NCBI RefSeq assembly: GCF_008329535.1 | Contig: NZ_NPKR01000003.1 | Coordinates: forward strand, 496,001 to 560,000 | Direction of reading: 5' to 3' | Length of the DNA stretch: 64,000 bases | DNA from: Mycolicibacterium sp. P1-18 | GTDB lineage: Bacteria > Actinomycetota > Actinomycetes > Mycobacteriales > Mycobacteriaceae | Shown: positions 55,281 through 64,000 of the stretch, piece after piece | Layout of the letters: each line of letters opens with the position of its first letter | How positions within the stretch are numbered: the stretch's first letter is position 1 | Position numbers and translations under genes: made by a program | The notes under the pieces: model-generated | The model's database searches: none | The model's input: only the letters and a program-made list of their open reading frames with translations | What the model was told of the DNA's origin: nothing

Positions 55281-55733
55281 GTGACGCGCTTGCTGTCCCT
55301 GGCGTTCGGCCTTCTGATGGTGGCCGCGGGCACGTTGCAGAGCACCGGGCCCGCGCTCGTCCTGTCGGTGGTGGGTGTCGGCGCGCTGGTGGCGGGCCTG
55401 GCGATCCGGTTGGCGGCGACCCTCGCGGTGCTGGCCGTGGCGGGGGCCCTGGCCGTCTCGGAACCCTCCCCGGTGATCGCGGCGATCGCCGGTCTGGCGG
55501 CCACCGCGTACCTCGTGGTCCGGCACGCCGAAGGCACCGACGTCGCGTCGGCCCTGACCGTGCCGACGGTGCTGGCAGCGCTCGGACTCTCGGCGGTGAC
55601 CGTGCTCGGCGCCACCGTTCCGCTGGCGCTGCCGTGGGTGCCGCTGGTGGCGCCGCTGGCCGTCGTCGCCGCCTACGTCCTCGTGCTGGACCGGTATGCC
55701 GGGGATCCCGAACGGGGCGGCCCGCTACGCTGA
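55281..55733 (+). CDS. Small integral membrane protein of moxR3 cluster
   Basis: A 150-residue, strongly hydrophobic protein with about five predicted membrane spans and few charged residues (LLSLAFGLLMVAAGTLQSTGPALVLSVVGVGALVAG ... LAVVAAYVLVLDRYAG). The GTG at 55281 is preceded by AGGAGGTGA, one of the strongest Shine-Dalgarno sites in the window. It follows the DUF58 gene by 1 base, so it belongs to the same operon. I do not recognise a named domain; it matches the Rv3162c position. Confidence 0.8.
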   Translation: MTRLLSLAFGLLMVAAGTLQSTGPALVLSVVGVGALVAGLAIRLAATLAVLAVAGALAVSEPSPVIAAIAGLAATAYLVVRHAEGTDVASALTVPTVLAALGLSAVTVLGATVPLALPWVPLVAPLAVVAAYVLVLDRYAGDPERGGPLR

Positions 55734-55740
55734 CCAACCC

Positions 55741-56544
55741 ATGACAGGTGTCAAGCCCGACCGACCCAGCTGGATGGCCCGCCTCCTGGACTTCGAACGC
55801 GACGGCGACGTGTTCGTCGCCCCGCAGCCGAAGGCCGGGCCGGGCACCCGCCTCTTCGGCGGGCTGATCGCCGCCCAGTCGCTGGCCGCCGCCGGCGCGA
55901 CCGTCGAGCCGGACAAGCACCCGCAGTCGCTGCACCTGTACTTCGTGCGCGGCGGCGAGTACGGCGTCGACGTCGAACTGAACGTCGTTCGCACCAGGGA
56001 CGGCCGATCCTTCGACACCCGGCAGGTCACCGCCGTGCAGCACGGCAAGACCATCCTCGAGATGATCGCGTCGTTCCACCGGCCCGAGGACGGCGCGGAC
56101 TGGCATCCCACCCCGCCGTCGGGGCTGAAGTTCGAGGCCGCCGTCCCCAAGACGCCCGACCTGGGGTTCGCCGACCGGTTCGAGGTCCGGGTCACCACCG
56201 ACGACGACTCGCCGTTCGTGATGCCGCCGTTCTGGATCCGCACCAAGGCCCGGGTCGACGATTCGCCGCTGGTGCAGGCGTGCGCGCTGACGTTCATGTC
56301 CGACTTCGGCCCGGTGCCGATCGCGCGGCCGCCCGGCGCGCCGACCGGTCCCGGCGTCGGCTACGCCGCCAGCCTGGACCACGCGGTGTGGTTCCACCGC
56401 CCGTTCCTGCCGCACGAATGGCACCGCTACGAGGTCCGTCCGCTGAACAACAGCGACTCCCGCGGTCTGGTCGTCGGCTCCATGTACGACGGGTCCGGCG
56501 CGTTGGTGGCGAGCACCACCCAGGAGGCGTTGTGGCGCTTCTGA
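55741..56544 (+). CDS. Acyl-CoA thioesterase II (TesB-like)
   Basis: A 267-residue double hot-dog thioesterase. The first half starts DFERDGDVFVAPQPKAGPGTRLFGGLIAAQSLAAAGATV, with the typical LHLYFVRGGEYGVDVELNVVRTRDGRSFDTRQVTAVQHGKTILEM. The second half has SLDHAVWFHRPFLPHEWHRYEV and SRGLVVGSMYDGSGALVASTTQEAL. It hydrolyses acyl-CoA of unspecified chain length. The ATG at 55741 is 7 bases after the last moxR3-cluster stop, so read-through is possible. Confidence 0.9.
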   Translation: MTGVKPDRPSWMARLLDFERDGDVFVAPQPKAGPGTRLFGGLIAAQSLAAAGATVEPDKHPQSLHLYFVRGGEYGVDVELNVVRTRDGRSFDTRQVTAVQHGKTILEMIASFHRPEDGADWHPTPPSGLKFEAAVPKTPDLGFADRFEVRVTTDDDSPFVMPPFWIRTKARVDDSPLVQACALTFMSDFGPVPIARPPGAPTGPGVGYAASLDHAVWFHRPFLPHEWHRYEVRPLNNSDSRGLVVGSMYDGSGALVASTTQEALWRF

Positions 56545-56579
56545 GGGGCCCCGTCGGCCGGGCTGGGACACTGTGAGGT

Positions 56580-57425
56580 GTGAGCACACCAGGCCCTCCC
56601 GGCCCGCCTAGCGCGCCGTCGGCACCCCCGACCTGCTACCGCCACCCCGACCGGGCGACCTACGTCAGCTGCACCCGGTGCCAGCGCTACATCTGCCCGG
56701 ACTGCATGCGGTCGGCGTCGGTCGGGCACCAGTGCCCCAACTGCGTCGGCGACGGCGCCAAGTCGATCCGCAAGCCCAAGCGCAACCTGGGCGCCGCACC
56801 GGTCGTCACCTACGCGTTGATCGCCGCCAACGTGGTGATGTTCGTCCTGCAGATGGCCGTTCCGGGGCTGCAGCAGGCGCTGTTCCTGTGGCCCGCGGGC
56901 GTCGTGGCCTACGACGAGTACTACCGGCTGCTGACCTCGGCGTTCCTGCACGACGGTCCGACCCACATCCTGTTCAACATGTGGGCCCTGTGGGTCATCG
57001 GCCCCATGCTCGAACGATGGTTGGGGCGCACCCGCTTCGTCGCCCTCTACTTCCTGAGTGCGCTCGGCGGATCGGTGCTGGTGTTCCTGCTCACGCCGGT
57101 CAACGTGCCGACGCTGGGCGCTTCCGGCGCGATCTTCGGACTGTTCGGCGCCACGCTGGCGATGTCACGGAAGCTGAACTTCGACATGCGCTGGATCGCC
57201 GGGCTGATCGTGGTCAACCTGGTGATCACGTTCGTGGTGCCGGGCATCAGCTGGCAGGGACACGTCGGCGGTCTGCTGACCGGCGCGGCGCTCGGCGCGG
57301 TGTACGCCTACGCGCCGCGTCAGAACCGCGTGTTGACCGAGACGGCGGTCTCGGTGGTGCTGCTCGGGTTGTTCGCCGCCCTGGTGTGGTGGCGGGCGAC
57401 GAGCCTGCTGGCGGGCGTCGGCTAG
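56580..57425 (+). CDS. Rhomboid intramembrane serine protease with N-terminal zinc finger
   Basis: A 281-residue protein. Residues about 18-58 carry a Cys/His zinc-binding motif (CYRHPDRATYVSCTRCQR ... CPDCMR ... HQCPNC). Six hydrophobic spans follow; the catalytic Ser is in GASGAIFGLFGA (about residue 182) and the catalytic His in WQGHVGGLLTG (about 233). HILFNMWALWVIG supplies the usual HxxxN segment. The GTG start at 56580 is assigned. It probably cleaves membrane proteins; the substrate is unknown. Its stop abuts the convergent hemophore-type gene. Confidence 0.9.
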   Translation: MSTPGPPGPPSAPSAPPTCYRHPDRATYVSCTRCQRYICPDCMRSASVGHQCPNCVGDGAKSIRKPKRNLGAAPVVTYALIAANVVMFVLQMAVPGLQQALFLWPAGVVAYDEYYRLLTSAFLHDGPTHILFNMWALWVIGPMLERWLGRTRFVALYFLSALGGSVLVFLLTPVNVPTLGASGAIFGLFGATLAMSRKLNFDMRWIAGLIVVNLVITFVVPGISWQGHVGGLLTGAALGAVYAYAPRQNRVLTETAVSVVLLGLFAALVWWRATSLLAGVG

Positions 57426-57821
57426 TTAGGGCGTGCCGCCGCAACGGTTCTTGAGGTCCATCAGGGGCTGACGGATGCCGGTGATGTCGTTCTTGGTGTC
57501 CGGGTGGGCGTTCAGGTAGTCCTGCATCTGCGTGTGCACCTGATCCTTGGGCAGTCCCTCGAGGCTGGTGACGAAGTAGTTGTAATCCGGGTGGGTGAAC
57601 AGGTAGGCCGAGGTCGACGCGTCGACGCCCGCGCGGACGCCCTCGAGGTCGGCGGCGGAGCAGTTCGGCGGGTTCAGTGCGGGGTCCTCGTTGGCGAACG
57701 CGGACGGCAGCGTCCCGAGCAACGTGGTGCCGATCAGTCCGCCGGCGAGCAGTGCCCCGCCGGTGAGGCGACGCGCGAGGCGCCCGGAGGACGACGGGGC
57801 GGGGGAACCGGTAACGGACAT
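57426..57821 (-). CDS. Secreted hemophore-type heme-binding protein (MHB/Rv0203-like)
   Basis: A 131-residue exported protein. AAAGGAG 7 bases upstream supports the ATG at 57821. The signal peptide (ARRLTGGALLAGGLIGTTLLGTLPSAFA) ends near residue 43, and the mature part has one Cys near each end (PPNCSAADLEGVRAG ... MDLKNRCGG) with SAYLFTHPDYNYFVTSLEGLPKDQVHTQMQDYL between. This is the pattern of the small helical mycobacterial hemophore family. Candidate heme ligands are the Tyr and His of the HPDYNYF region. Heme binding is inferred from the family only. Confidence 0.82.
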   Translation of the reverse strand: MSVTGSPAPSSSGRLARRLTGGALLAGGLIGTTLLGTLPSAFANEDPALNPPNCSAADLEGVRAGVDASTSAYLFTHPDYNYFVTSLEGLPKDQVHTQMQDYLNAHPDTKNDITGIRQPLMDLKNRCGGTP

Positions 57822-58044
57822 GATCATGCTCCTTTGTGTGTGCGCACTGAGTTTGCCGTGGCGACCGCCACATTGCATGTCTCACGAGTCAATTCACAGG
57901 TTATTCGCTCATCCCTCACAGCACCCATGCGGGTGACTCTCGGGTCTGGGGGCGGCCCTGTCCTCGGAACCCGTTGATAACGAGCCGATTACACCGCGCG
58001 TGGGCGGCGCGGCGCAGCGTTTTCGCGCTGCTAGCTTGCGCTGA

Positions 58045-59106
<1,062 letters not shown>

Positions 59107-59136
59107 AACCGGCCCTGGTCGGGTACAAAGTGACCC

Positions 59137-59565
59137 ATGGCGAGCGTCGACGTATCGGTCAAGTCCCAGCTCTCACCCGACAAGGCGTGGAAGTTGGCGT
59201 CCGACCTCGGGCGCTTCGACGAGTGGTTGACCATCTTCGGTGGGTGGCGTAGCCCCGTGCCGGACGTGATCGAGAAGGGCACCAAGGTGTCCTCCCTGAT
59301 CAAGGTCAAGGGGTTCCGCAACACCATCCACTGGGAGGTGACCAACTACGACGAGCCGCACCGCATCGAGATGTGCGGCCGCGGGTTCGGCGGCGTCCAG
59401 ATCTCGCTGCGCACCGACATCGTCGACAACCAGCCCGGAACGACCTTCCACCTGGTCGCCGACCTGACCGGCGCGGTGCTCAACGGCCCGGTCGGCGCGC
59501 TGGTCGCGCGGGTGATCAAGGGCGACGTCAAGCGGTCGGTGGAGAATCTGGCGAGCCTGCAGTAG
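59137..59565 (+). CDS. SRPBCC family protein
   Basis: A 142-residue START-like protein (ASVDVSVKSQLSPDKAWKLASDLGRFDEWLTIFGGWRSPVPDVIEKGTKVSSLIKVKG ... WEVTNYDEPHRIEM), the typical polyketide-cyclase/dehydrase fold for binding hydrophobic ligands. It is a single cytosolic domain with no signal peptide. It follows the Ag85-type gene by 30 bases and is convergent with the nitroreductase gene, 4 bases away. The ligand is unknown. Confidence 0.85.
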   Translation: MASVDVSVKSQLSPDKAWKLASDLGRFDEWLTIFGGWRSPVPDVIEKGTKVSSLIKVKGFRNTIHWEVTNYDEPHRIEMCGRGFGGVQISLRTDIVDNQPGTTFHLVADLTGAVLNGPVGALVARVIKGDVKRSVENLASLQ

Positions 59566-59569
59566 CGGC

Positions 59570-60223
59570 TCAGTCCTCGCGGAACGTGACGTTGTCGGCC
59601 AATGGGCTGCGCGGGACGTCGAGCGCGTTGGCGGCGAAGCCGGGGTCCGGGTAGCCGATCGACACCCCGCACAGGATCCGCATGTCCTCGGCGATGCCGA
59701 GCTGTTCGCGGATCACCTCCGGGTAGCCCGCGATCGACACCTGCACGCAACTTCCGATGCCCCGGGCGGTGAGTGCCAGCATGAAGTTCTGCAGGAACAT
59801 GCCAACCCCGAGCGCATCGACGAAGTCCAGGTCGCGGTGCATGCAGACGACGGCGCCGAGCGGCGCCCGGAAGAACTCCCAATTCCTCAGCACGGCAACG
59901 CGTCTCGCGACCGCGTCGTGGCGCGCGACGCCCATCGTGCCGTAGAGGATGGCGCCGAGGTCGCGCCGGAAGTGCGTGAACTCATCCGGCAGCGGTGGCA
60001 CCTTGGGATCGCCCTTGGCGGCCTCGTCGAGAAGGGCCTCGACCAGCCGGTCGCGGGCGGGCCCGGAGTTGAACACCACGCGCCACGGCTGGATGTTCGA
60101 GTTGGACGGGGCCCGCACCGCGAGGTCGAGCGCTTCGATCACCAACTCCTTCGGCACGGGCTCGTCCCGCAGGAACAGTCGGGTCGAGCGTCGCGCCCGG
60201 ATGGTGTCCTCGAGGTCGTACAT
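59570..60223 (-). CDS. Nitroreductase family protein
   Basis: A 217-residue FMN-dependent oxidoreductase. FMN-contacting segments are IRARRSTRLFLRDEPVPKELV at the N terminus, APSNSNIQPWRVVF, and SVDI-type C-terminal elements ARGIGSCVQVSIAGYPEVIREQLGI with ILCGVSIGYPDP. AGGGAGA upstream supports the ATG at 60223. The gene begins 8 bases after the SDR stop, so the two form an operon. The physiological acceptor is unknown. Confidence 0.9.
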   Translation of the reverse strand: MYDLEDTIRARRSTRLFLRDEPVPKELVIEALDLAVRAPSNSNIQPWRVVFNSGPARDRLVEALLDEAAKGDPKVPPLPDEFTHFRRDLGAILYGTMGVARHDAVARRVAVLRNWEFFRAPLGAVVCMHRDLDFVDALGVGMFLQNFMLALTARGIGSCVQVSIAGYPEVIREQLGIAEDMRILCGVSIGYPDPGFAANALDVPRSPLADNVTFRED

Positions 60224-60231
60224 CGGTCTCC

Positions 60232-61017
60232 CTAGATCGTGGCGACGTAGCCGCCGTCGACGCGCACGTCGGCCCCGGTGGTGTTGCCCGAGCGGCTGCT
60301 GGCCAGGAAGACGGCGAGGTCCGCGACTTCCGCCGGGGTGGTGAAGCGACCTGTCGGAGCGCCCGCCGAGACCGAGGCGACGACGTCGTCGGCGCTGGCG
60401 CCGCTGGCCGAGGCGAATTGGGACGCCATCCCGCCCTCGGCGAGCCACAGATCCGTCGACACCGGCCCGGGACTGATCGTGTTGACGCGCACGCCCTTGG
60501 GGCCGAACTCCTTCGACAGGCTCTTCGTGTAGCTGGCCAGCGCGGCCTTGGTGGCGCTGTAGTCGACGATGTTGGGTTCGGGCAACGTCGCGTTCACCGA
60601 GCCGATCATCACCACCGCGCCGCCGCCGCGGGCCAGCATGTGCGGCAATGCCTCTCGCGTGGTGCGCACGGCGGACATGAAGTTCACCGCCAGCGCCGCC
60701 TCCCACTGTTCGTCGGTGACCGACAGGATGCCGTCGAACCGCGTCGCCACCGCCCCGGTGTTGTTCACCAGCACGTCCACCCCACCCCGCGCGGCGGCCG
60801 CCTCGACCAGGGCGCGCGGGCCCTCGGCGGTGGAGAGGTCCGCGGCGACGAAGGTGGCCGACCCCGCGGCCGAGAGGGCCTGCAGCTCCGGCGAGTCGTT
60901 CCTGGCGCCGGCGACGACGAAGGCCCCGGCGGCGGCGAACGCCTGGCAGACGGCCAGGCCGATGCCCCTGCTCGCCCCGGTGACGACCACGATCTTGTCG
61001 GTCAGAAACATGTCCAT
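60232..61017 (-). CDS. Short-chain dehydrogenase/reductase
   Basis: A 261-residue classical SDR: TGASRGIGLAVCQAFAAAGAFVV cofactor motif at the N terminus, VNNTG, catalytic Ser in VMIGSVNAT, DYSATKAALASYTKSL with Tyr-x3-Lys, and RVNTISPGPVSTDLW. FabG-like in overall pattern. The ATG at 61017 (MDMFLTDK) is chosen; ATGs at 61026 and 61086 are alternatives. It is the first gene of a two-gene unit with the nitroreductase and divergent from the permease gene at 61197. Substrate unknown. Confidence 0.88.
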   Translation of the reverse strand: MDMFLTDKIVVVTGASRGIGLAVCQAFAAAGAFVVAGARNDSPELQALSAAGSATFVAADLSTAEGPRALVEAAAARGGVDVLVNNTGAVATRFDGILSVTDEQWEAALAVNFMSAVRTTREALPHMLARGGGAVVMIGSVNATLPEPNIVDYSATKAALASYTKSLSKEFGPKGVRVNTISPGPVSTDLWLAEGGMASQFASASGASADDVVASVSAGAPTGRFTTPAEVADLAVFLASSRSGNTTGADVRVDGGYVATI

Positions 61018-61196
61018 GGACGACATCGTGCGCCACGAAGTGAGTTCTGGCTCAGGGATCGCGAACGTGCCGGTGCGACGCGGCACGCCAGCCGGTATCG
61101 CTGCAGGTCAGCGCGCTGACGAGGGCTGTCGGGTCGAAGCGCGCTGGCGACACCTCTACGGTGTAGTTACGGGTTGGGTCACATCGCCGAAGAAGG

Positions 61197-62126
61197 GTGT
61201 CGAGGACGTTGTTGGGCCATGGGCTGGTCGTCCTCTTCGCGCTGTGCTCGGCCGTGTGCATGGCCGTGGGCATCGTCGTTCGCCAGCGCGCGACGATGGA
61301 TCTGCCTGCCGACAAGAGCGTCAGCGCGCACATGTTTGCCACCCTGCTTCGTCGACCGCTCTGGTGGGCGGGTACCGGGGTGGCCGTCGCCGGCTACGTG
61401 TTTCAGGCCCTCGCACTGGTCAAGGGTTCGCTGATCGTCGTCCAGCCGCTTCTCGTGTCGGCGCTGCTGTTTGCCCTGCCGCTGAGCGCGCGGCTGGCCG
61501 GCCGCCGCGTCACCCGCCGGGAGTGGCTGTGGGCGGCGCTGCTGACGGTGTCGCTTGCCTTCTTCGTGCTGCTTGCCCGTCCGGGTCCGCCGGACCGGCC
61601 GGCGCCTCTGGTGGTCTCGGCCGCCGTGTCGCTGGGCTGCGTCCTGCTCATCGCCGCCTGCATCCTCGTCGCCCGGCGGATGGAGGGCGCGCGCCGGGCG
61701 GTGCTGTTCGCCGTCGGGGTGGGGGTGCTGTTCGGCGCGGTCGCGGTGCTCACCAAGTACGTCATGCACCTGCTCAACGAGCGCGGCGCCGCCGGGCTGA
61801 TGTCCACCCCGGCGCCGTATGCGCTGGTGGCGTTGGGCATCATCGCGACCCTGCTGCAGCAGTCCGCCTTTCACGCCGGCGCGCTCCAGACGTCGGTGCC
61901 CGCGATGCTCGTCCTCGAGCCCATCGTGGCCGTGGCCCTCGGCGCAGTGCTCCTCGGCGAGGAACTCGACGTCGGCGGTTATCAGCTCATCGCGCTGGCC
62001 CTCGCCGTCGGCGCCATGACCGCGGCGACGTTCTCGCTGGGACGCGGCGAGGGCGCCTACGCCGCCGAACTGGAGATCGAGGCCGCCCGCGCCGCGCCCT
62101 ACGAGGTCAGGCCCGCGTCGAGGTGA
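61197..62126 (+). CDS. EamA/DMT-type membrane transporter
   Basis: A 309-residue protein with about nine to ten hydrophobic segments arranged as two half-repeats (first half with [39 protein letters not shown]; second with [37 protein letters not shown]), the DMT-family pattern. The C-terminal tail is acidic and Ala-rich. The substrate is unknown; metabolite export is common. The GTG at 61197 has GAAGAAGG just upstream. Its last 20 bases overlap the convergent methyltransferase gene. Confidence 0.85.
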   Translation: MSRTLLGHGLVVLFALCSAVCMAVGIVVRQRATMDLPADKSVSAHMFATLLRRPLWWAGTGVAVAGYVFQALALVKGSLIVVQPLLVSALLFALPLSARLAGRRVTRREWLWAALLTVSLAFFVLLARPGPPDRPAPLVVSAAVSLGCVLLIAACILVARRMEGARRAVLFAVGVGVLFGAVAVLTKYVMHLLNERGAAGLMSTPAPYALVALGIIATLLQQSAFHAGALQTSVPAMLVLEPIVAVALGAVLLGEELDVGGYQLIALALAVGAMTAATFSLGRGEGAYAAELEIEAARAAPYEVRPASR

Positions 62127-63033
62127 TGTAGGTGACGCCGTTCATGCTGGGGCCGTCGTCGTCGCTCTCCGGGATCGCGTCGAAACCGTGCGAGGCCAGC
62201 AACTGACCCATCGGCGTACCCACCGACGACCACCCGAGGGCGTCGAGGTACTCGCCCACGTCGTGCCGCTCGCCCACGAACGTGAGGTCGGTGAAGTCGA
62301 GTTCGAGCCCGTGCTCGCGCATCTTCTCGGTGGACTCGCGCATCCGCTCGCGGGTGTCCTCGGAGTCCAGACCGGCGGTGTTCGGCACGGCTTCGCTGCC
62401 CAGCCGGCTACCCGGCGCGCTGAGCGAGGTGATGGCGTCGAGCAGGCTGTCCTGCGCCTCGGGGGGCAGGTATCCGTAGAGTCCCTCGGCTATCCACGCC
62501 GACGGCTGGCTGGCGTCGAAGCCGGCCGCCTGGAGCGCGGCGGGCCAGTCGTCGCGCAGGTCGACGGCCACCGTGCGGAGGTCGGCCTTGGGTGCCGCAC
62601 CCAGCCCGGCCAGCGTCGTGGTCTTGAACTCGATGACGGCCGGCTGGTCGATCTCGTAGACGGTCATGCCGGCCGGCCACTGCAGCCGGTATGCGCGGGC
62701 GTCGAGCCCGGAAGCCAGGATCACGGCCTGCCGGATGCCGGCGGCGGCAGCGTTGGCGAAGAACTCGTCGAAGTATCGCGTCCTGGCGGCCATCGCGGCG
62801 GGCATCTGCGCCAAACCCCAACTGGTGCCGCCGGTGTCGACGTCGGCCGAGGTGAGGTCGCCGGTCGCCCAGCGGGTGAGGAAGTCCACGCCGACCGCGC
62901 TCACCAACGGTTCAGCGAACGGGTCGTCGATCGCTCCGTCGCGGGTGGCGATCGCCCGTGCGGCGGCCACCAACGTCGCGGTGGTGCCGACGCTGGTGGC
63001 CAGATCCCAGGTGTCGCCTTCGGTGCGGGTCAT
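62107..63033 (-). CDS. SAM-dependent methyltransferase, mycobacterial TIGR00027 type
   Basis: A 308-residue putative O-methyltransferase of the leucine carboxymethyltransferase-like family abundant in mycobacteria. Conserved segments are [81 protein letters not shown] and [29 protein letters not shown] upstream supports the ATG at 63033. The substrate is unknown. It is divergent from the carboxylic acid reductase gene across a 193-base region. Confidence 0.9.
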   Translation of the reverse strand: MTRTEGDTWDLATSVGTTATLVAAARAIATRDGAIDDPFAEPLVSAVGVDFLTRWATGDLTSADVDTGGTSWGLAQMPAAMAARTRYFDEFFANAAAAGIRQAVILASGLDARAYRLQWPAGMTVYEIDQPAVIEFKTTTLAGLGAAPKADLRTVAVDLRDDWPAALQAAGFDASQPSAWIAEGLYGYLPPEAQDSLLDAITSLSAPGSRLGSEAVPNTAGLDSEDTRERMRESTEKMREHGLELDFTDLTFVGERHDVGEYLDALGWSSVGTPMGQLLASHGFDAIPESDDDGPSMNGVTYITSTRA

Positions 63034-63058
63034 CGTCCTACCTTTCGATTGCTTAGTT

Positions 63059-63076
63059 AGTCAGTGTAACGACTGA
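63059..63076. promoter_or_regulatory. Possible operator between methyltransferase and CAR genes
   Basis: TCAGT (63061-63065) and ACTGA (63072-63076) form a short inverted repeat, 27 bases from the methyltransferase start. It is weak evidence but lies in the shared regulatory region of two divergent genes. Confidence 0.25.
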
Positions 63077-63226
63077 TCGTGAACATGGCCTTGCTCACAG
63101 GAAACTGGCAGGTCAGACATTTGGGGCATATCTTTAGTTTTGCTAACGTTGTACGAATCGTGCCAGGCAACGACGCCGGCCGAACCAGTTACTCCAACCG
63201 CACGTAGCCATTTCTAGGGGTCTTCC

Positions 63227-64000
63227 ATGTCGAACAACAGCCGCGAAGCGCGTCTCGAACGCCGCATCGCCGACCTGTACGCCGACGACGAGCAGTTCGC
63301 CGCCGCAAAGCCAGATAGCGCCGTCAGCGAGGCCGCCGGTCGACCCGACGTTCGCCTCCCCGAGGTCGTCCGCACCGTGATGGAGGGGTACGCCGACCGG
63401 CCTGCGCTGGGTCAGCGCGCCGTCGAGTTCGTCACCGAGGCGGGCCGCACCATCGCGAAGCCGATGCCGCGCTTCGACACCGTCAGCTACGGCCAGCTCT
63501 GGGAGAGCATTCAGGCGTTCGGTGCCGCGCTGCAGCACCAGCCCGTCGAACCCGGCGACCGCATCGCCATCCTCGGCTTCACCAGCGTCGACTACACCGT
63601 CGTGGACACCGGCGCCTCGCAGCTCGGCGCCGTATCCGTGCCGCTGCAGACCAGCGCCCCGCAGAGCCAGCTGCAGCCGATCGTCGCCGAGACCGAACCC
63701 GTGGTGATCGCCTCCAGCGTCGACTACCTGGACGACGCCGTCGAGCTCGTCCTGACCGCCCCCACGGCGCCCGCCCGCCTGGTCGTGTTCGACTTCCTGC
63801 CGCAGGTCGACGACCAGCGCGAAGCGCTCGACGCGGCCAAGACGCGCCTGCAGGACACCTCCGTGGTCGTCGAGACCATGGCCGACCTGCTCGACCGCGG
63901 TCGCACGCTCCCGGCGCCGCAGTCGGTCGTCGGCGAGGGTGACGACCCGCTGGCGCTGCTCGTCTACACCTCCGGCAGCACCGGCGCCCCCAAGGGCGCG
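63227..64000 (+). CDS. car: Carboxylic acid reductase (FadD9-type), N-terminal part
   Basis: The first 258 codons of a large enzyme that reduces carboxylic acids to aldehydes using ATP and NADPH (adenylation, carrier and reductase domains; about 1170 residues in full). The visible part matches the start of mycobacterial CAR/FadD9: RLERRIADLYADDEQFAAAKPD, LGQRAVEFVTEAGRT, GDRIAILGFTSVDYTVVD, VSVPLQTSAPQSQLQPIVAETEPVVIASS, FDFLPQVDDQREALDAA and the AMP-binding loop VYTSGSTGAPKGA at the window edge. AGGGG 7 bases upstream supports the ATG at 63227. The carrier and reductase domains are outside the window and therefore assumed. Confidence 0.9.
   Translation, partial: MSNNSREARLERRIADLYADDEQFAAAKPDSAVSEAAGRPDVRLPEVVRTVMEGYADRPALGQRAVEFVTEAGRTIAKPMPRFDTVSYGQLWESIQAFGAALQHQPVEPGDRIAILGFTSVDYTVVDTGASQLGAVSVPLQTSAPQSQLQPIVAETEPVVIASSVDYLDDAVELVLTAPTAPARLVVFDFLPQVDDQREALDAAKTRLQDTSVVVETMADLLDRGRTLPAPQSVVGEGDDPLALLVYTSGSTGAPKGA

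Overview
This is about 64 kb of a high-GC mycobacterial chromosome, most likely a fast-growing, non-tuberculous Mycolicibacterium-type species. The evidence is a complete mce1 lipid-import operon with fadD5 and mce1R, an antigen 85-type esterase, a mycobacterial hemophore-type protein, a FadD9-type carboxylic acid reductase, and gene order that (from memory of M. tuberculosis H37Rv) follows Rv0155 to Rv0187 with insertions. No tRNA, rRNA, CRISPR array, transposase or integrase was seen. Family assignments come from reading translated sequence; no database search was run.

Layout. 1-4300: energy-linked transhydrogenase (pntA as one fused gene, pntB cut by the left edge), a CorA-type channel and a small zinc-ribbon protein. 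4300-8210: a stand-alone SigF-family sigma factor divergent from a three-gene ABC importer of the sulfonate/nitrate/taurine class. 8215-13000: a tiny conserved-looking peptide gene divergent from a TetR regulator plus acyl-CoA dehydrogenase, then an alcohol dehydrogenase, a hot-dog thioesterase and a START/cyclase-type protein. 12997-28691: mce1R divergent from fadD5, then yrbE1AB, mce1A-F and four mce-associated membrane proteins, nearly all with overlapping or abutting starts and stops. 28705-40735: a block that I do not place in the M. tuberculosis order: a DUF1275 membrane protein, a large secreted PE-PPE-like protein, a sugar ABC importer (ATPase-permease fusion, second permease, binding lipoprotein) with its own LacI regulator, a phosphodiester-glycosidase-type exoprotein and a PQQ-type sugar dehydrogenase lipoprotein. 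40716-51540: pirin divergent from a MarR regulator, an SDR, a CocE-type lipoprotein hydrolase, a DUF559/Vsr-like nuclease gene bounded by palindromic repeats, sigG divergent from a monoacylglycerol lipase, a degenerate hydrolase lipoprotein, a quinone oxidoreductase, and the Rv0184-Rv0185-Rv0187 set. 51617-55733: the moxR3-type cluster (DUF4129, small membrane protein, MoxR AAA+ ATPase, DUF58, membrane protein). 55741-64000: TesB-type thioesterase, rhomboid protease with an N-terminal zinc finger, hemophore-type protein, Ag85-type esterase, SRPBCC protein, nitroreductase plus SDR operon, EamA-type permease, a TIGR00027-type methyltransferase and, divergent from it, the start of a carboxylic acid reductase.

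How the parts work together: much of the window handles lipids at the envelope. Mce1/YrbE1 imports fatty or mycolic acids, FadD5 activates them, Mce1R represses the operon, and acyl-CoA dehydrogenase, thioesterases, monoacylglycerol lipase and carboxylic acid reductase act on acyl chains. Accessory features are the sugar importer with its palindromic operator and CTG-started repressor, the repeat-bounded DUF559 unit, and the 36-residue peptide gene.
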